Positions 63,720 through 64,000 of a stretch of 64,000 nt of DNA are shown one piece after another; the first letter of the stretch is position 1; each line of letters opens with the position of its first letter. Position numbers and translations under genes: made by a program. The stretch is from Sycobia sp. Sy_11 (Eukaryota; Arthropoda; Insecta; Hymenoptera; Epichrysomallidae), in contig JACCIC010000062.1 in NCBI GenBank assembly GCA_018907035.1, positions 2,812,501-2,876,500 on the forward strand. The letters are read 5' to 3'. The notes under the pieces are model-generated. The model ran no database searches. It was not told the origin of the DNA and was given only the letters and a program-made list of their open reading frames with translations.

Positions 63720-64000
63720 ACTCGTACGAGGGTGGTCCCAGAAGTACCTGGCCTGACCCAGAGGTGTCGGTAGTGCTCAAAAATATCACTGTATTGAAAG
63801 AACACAGTCTATAAATCATATGTCTCAAGTTTGATAGACACCAATGATGGATAATGAACAAAAACAGCGTCGTGAAGATGTTTCAGTTGAGTGTTTGGCA
63901 ATGTTTCGCAAAAATAAAGCCGAATTTTTTGCACCATTCATAACCACGGATGACACATGGGTCCACTACTTTACACCCGAAACAAAAGAACAATAAAAAC
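63720..64000 (+). mobile_element. Mariner element, internally deleted, cut by the window end
   Basis: The left terminal repeat begins at about 63720 with TACTCGTACGAGGGTGGTCC, of the form typical of mariner termini, after a TA. About 120 bp of 5' untranslated sequence leads to a short transposase remnant that begins in the middle of the protein. The right end lies beyond the window. Confidence 0.75.
63847..63996 (+). pseudogene. Mariner transposase fragment
   Basis: 49 codons starting MDNEQKQRREDVSVECLAMF, then FITTDDTWVHYFTPETKEQ and a stop. This is the stretch around the first catalytic Asp (normally TxDExW followed by HxxTPE). The whole N-terminal DNA-binding part is deleted, so the piece is not functional. 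The lineage differs from both transposases at 36-38 kb. Confidence 0.8.

Larger units (their letters stand above)
59052..63720. other. Gene-free interval
   Basis: AT-rich apart from GC-richer patches at 61080-61320 and 62740-63180. Contains a GA array at 59410-59450, a poly-T at 60851-60870 and a TA array at 63350-63392. Short frames have no domains. Confidence 0.5.

Overview
The window is nuclear DNA of an arthropod, most likely an insect. Hymenoptera (ant, bee or wasp) is a guess from the very high density of (GA)n, (TA)n and (CA)n microsatellites together with mariner, gypsy-type and SINE elements. The evidence for a eukaryote is direct: spliced coding exons with GT/AG borders, a two-finger C2H2 zinc-finger exon, LTR and non-LTR retroelements, and no operons or Shine-Dalgarno sites. 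Almost all long open frames outside the features below are simple-repeat translations (poly Ser-Leu, Arg-Glu, Tyr-Ile, His-Thr) and are not genes.

One host gene can be supported, on the + strand. It is a C2H2 zinc-finger transcription factor whose visible coding exons are 13652-13873 (His/Gln/Pro-rich N terminus with the start codon), 13935-14044 (after a 61-bp intron) and 27424-27775 (Ala/Gly-rich linker plus two complete fingers). The last exon ends at a strong donor in the linker after finger 2, so the rest of the gene lies to the right, probably beyond the window. The splice phases of exons 2 and 3 do not match, so at least one more exon must lie in the 13.4-kb intron. The fingers are near-identical to a block I remember from insect neural zinc-finger proteins (jim/dati-like); I cannot decide the orthologue. 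Two further short exons are possible: 10507-10600 (+) and 41991-42033 (-).

The right half is transposon-rich. At 30.1-33.0 kb and 48.6-49.0 kb there are four copies of a foldback repeat built of ~60-bp units that switch orientation midway, mixed with two 3' ends of an RTE-like non-LTR element. At 34.6-35.0 kb is a foldback MITE with ~75-bp terminal inverted repeats, with relatives at 20.2 and 21.8 kb. A dead composite mariner made of two lineages occupies 36.06-37.88 kb (-). A deleted mariner starts at 63.7 kb and runs into the window end.

The most remarkable object is an 8.75-kb gypsy-type LTR retrotransposon on the - strand (50301-59051). It has a 1733-bp 5' LTR, a tRNA-Lys primer-binding site, a frame-broken gag, an intact 1040-residue pol, a polypurine tract and a 3' LTR truncated to 428 bp. 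Between pol and the 3' LTR, where an env gene would sit, are two unusual open frames: a second retropepsin-like protein whose catalytic Asp-Thr-Gly reads Asn-Thr-Gly and which has an Arg-rich tail, and a Pro-rich 189-residue protein. The 5' LTR carries five tandem RNA-like hairpins with an invariant core and covarying outer stems; together with the extra retropepsin-like ORF, this is the best candidate for something undescribed.
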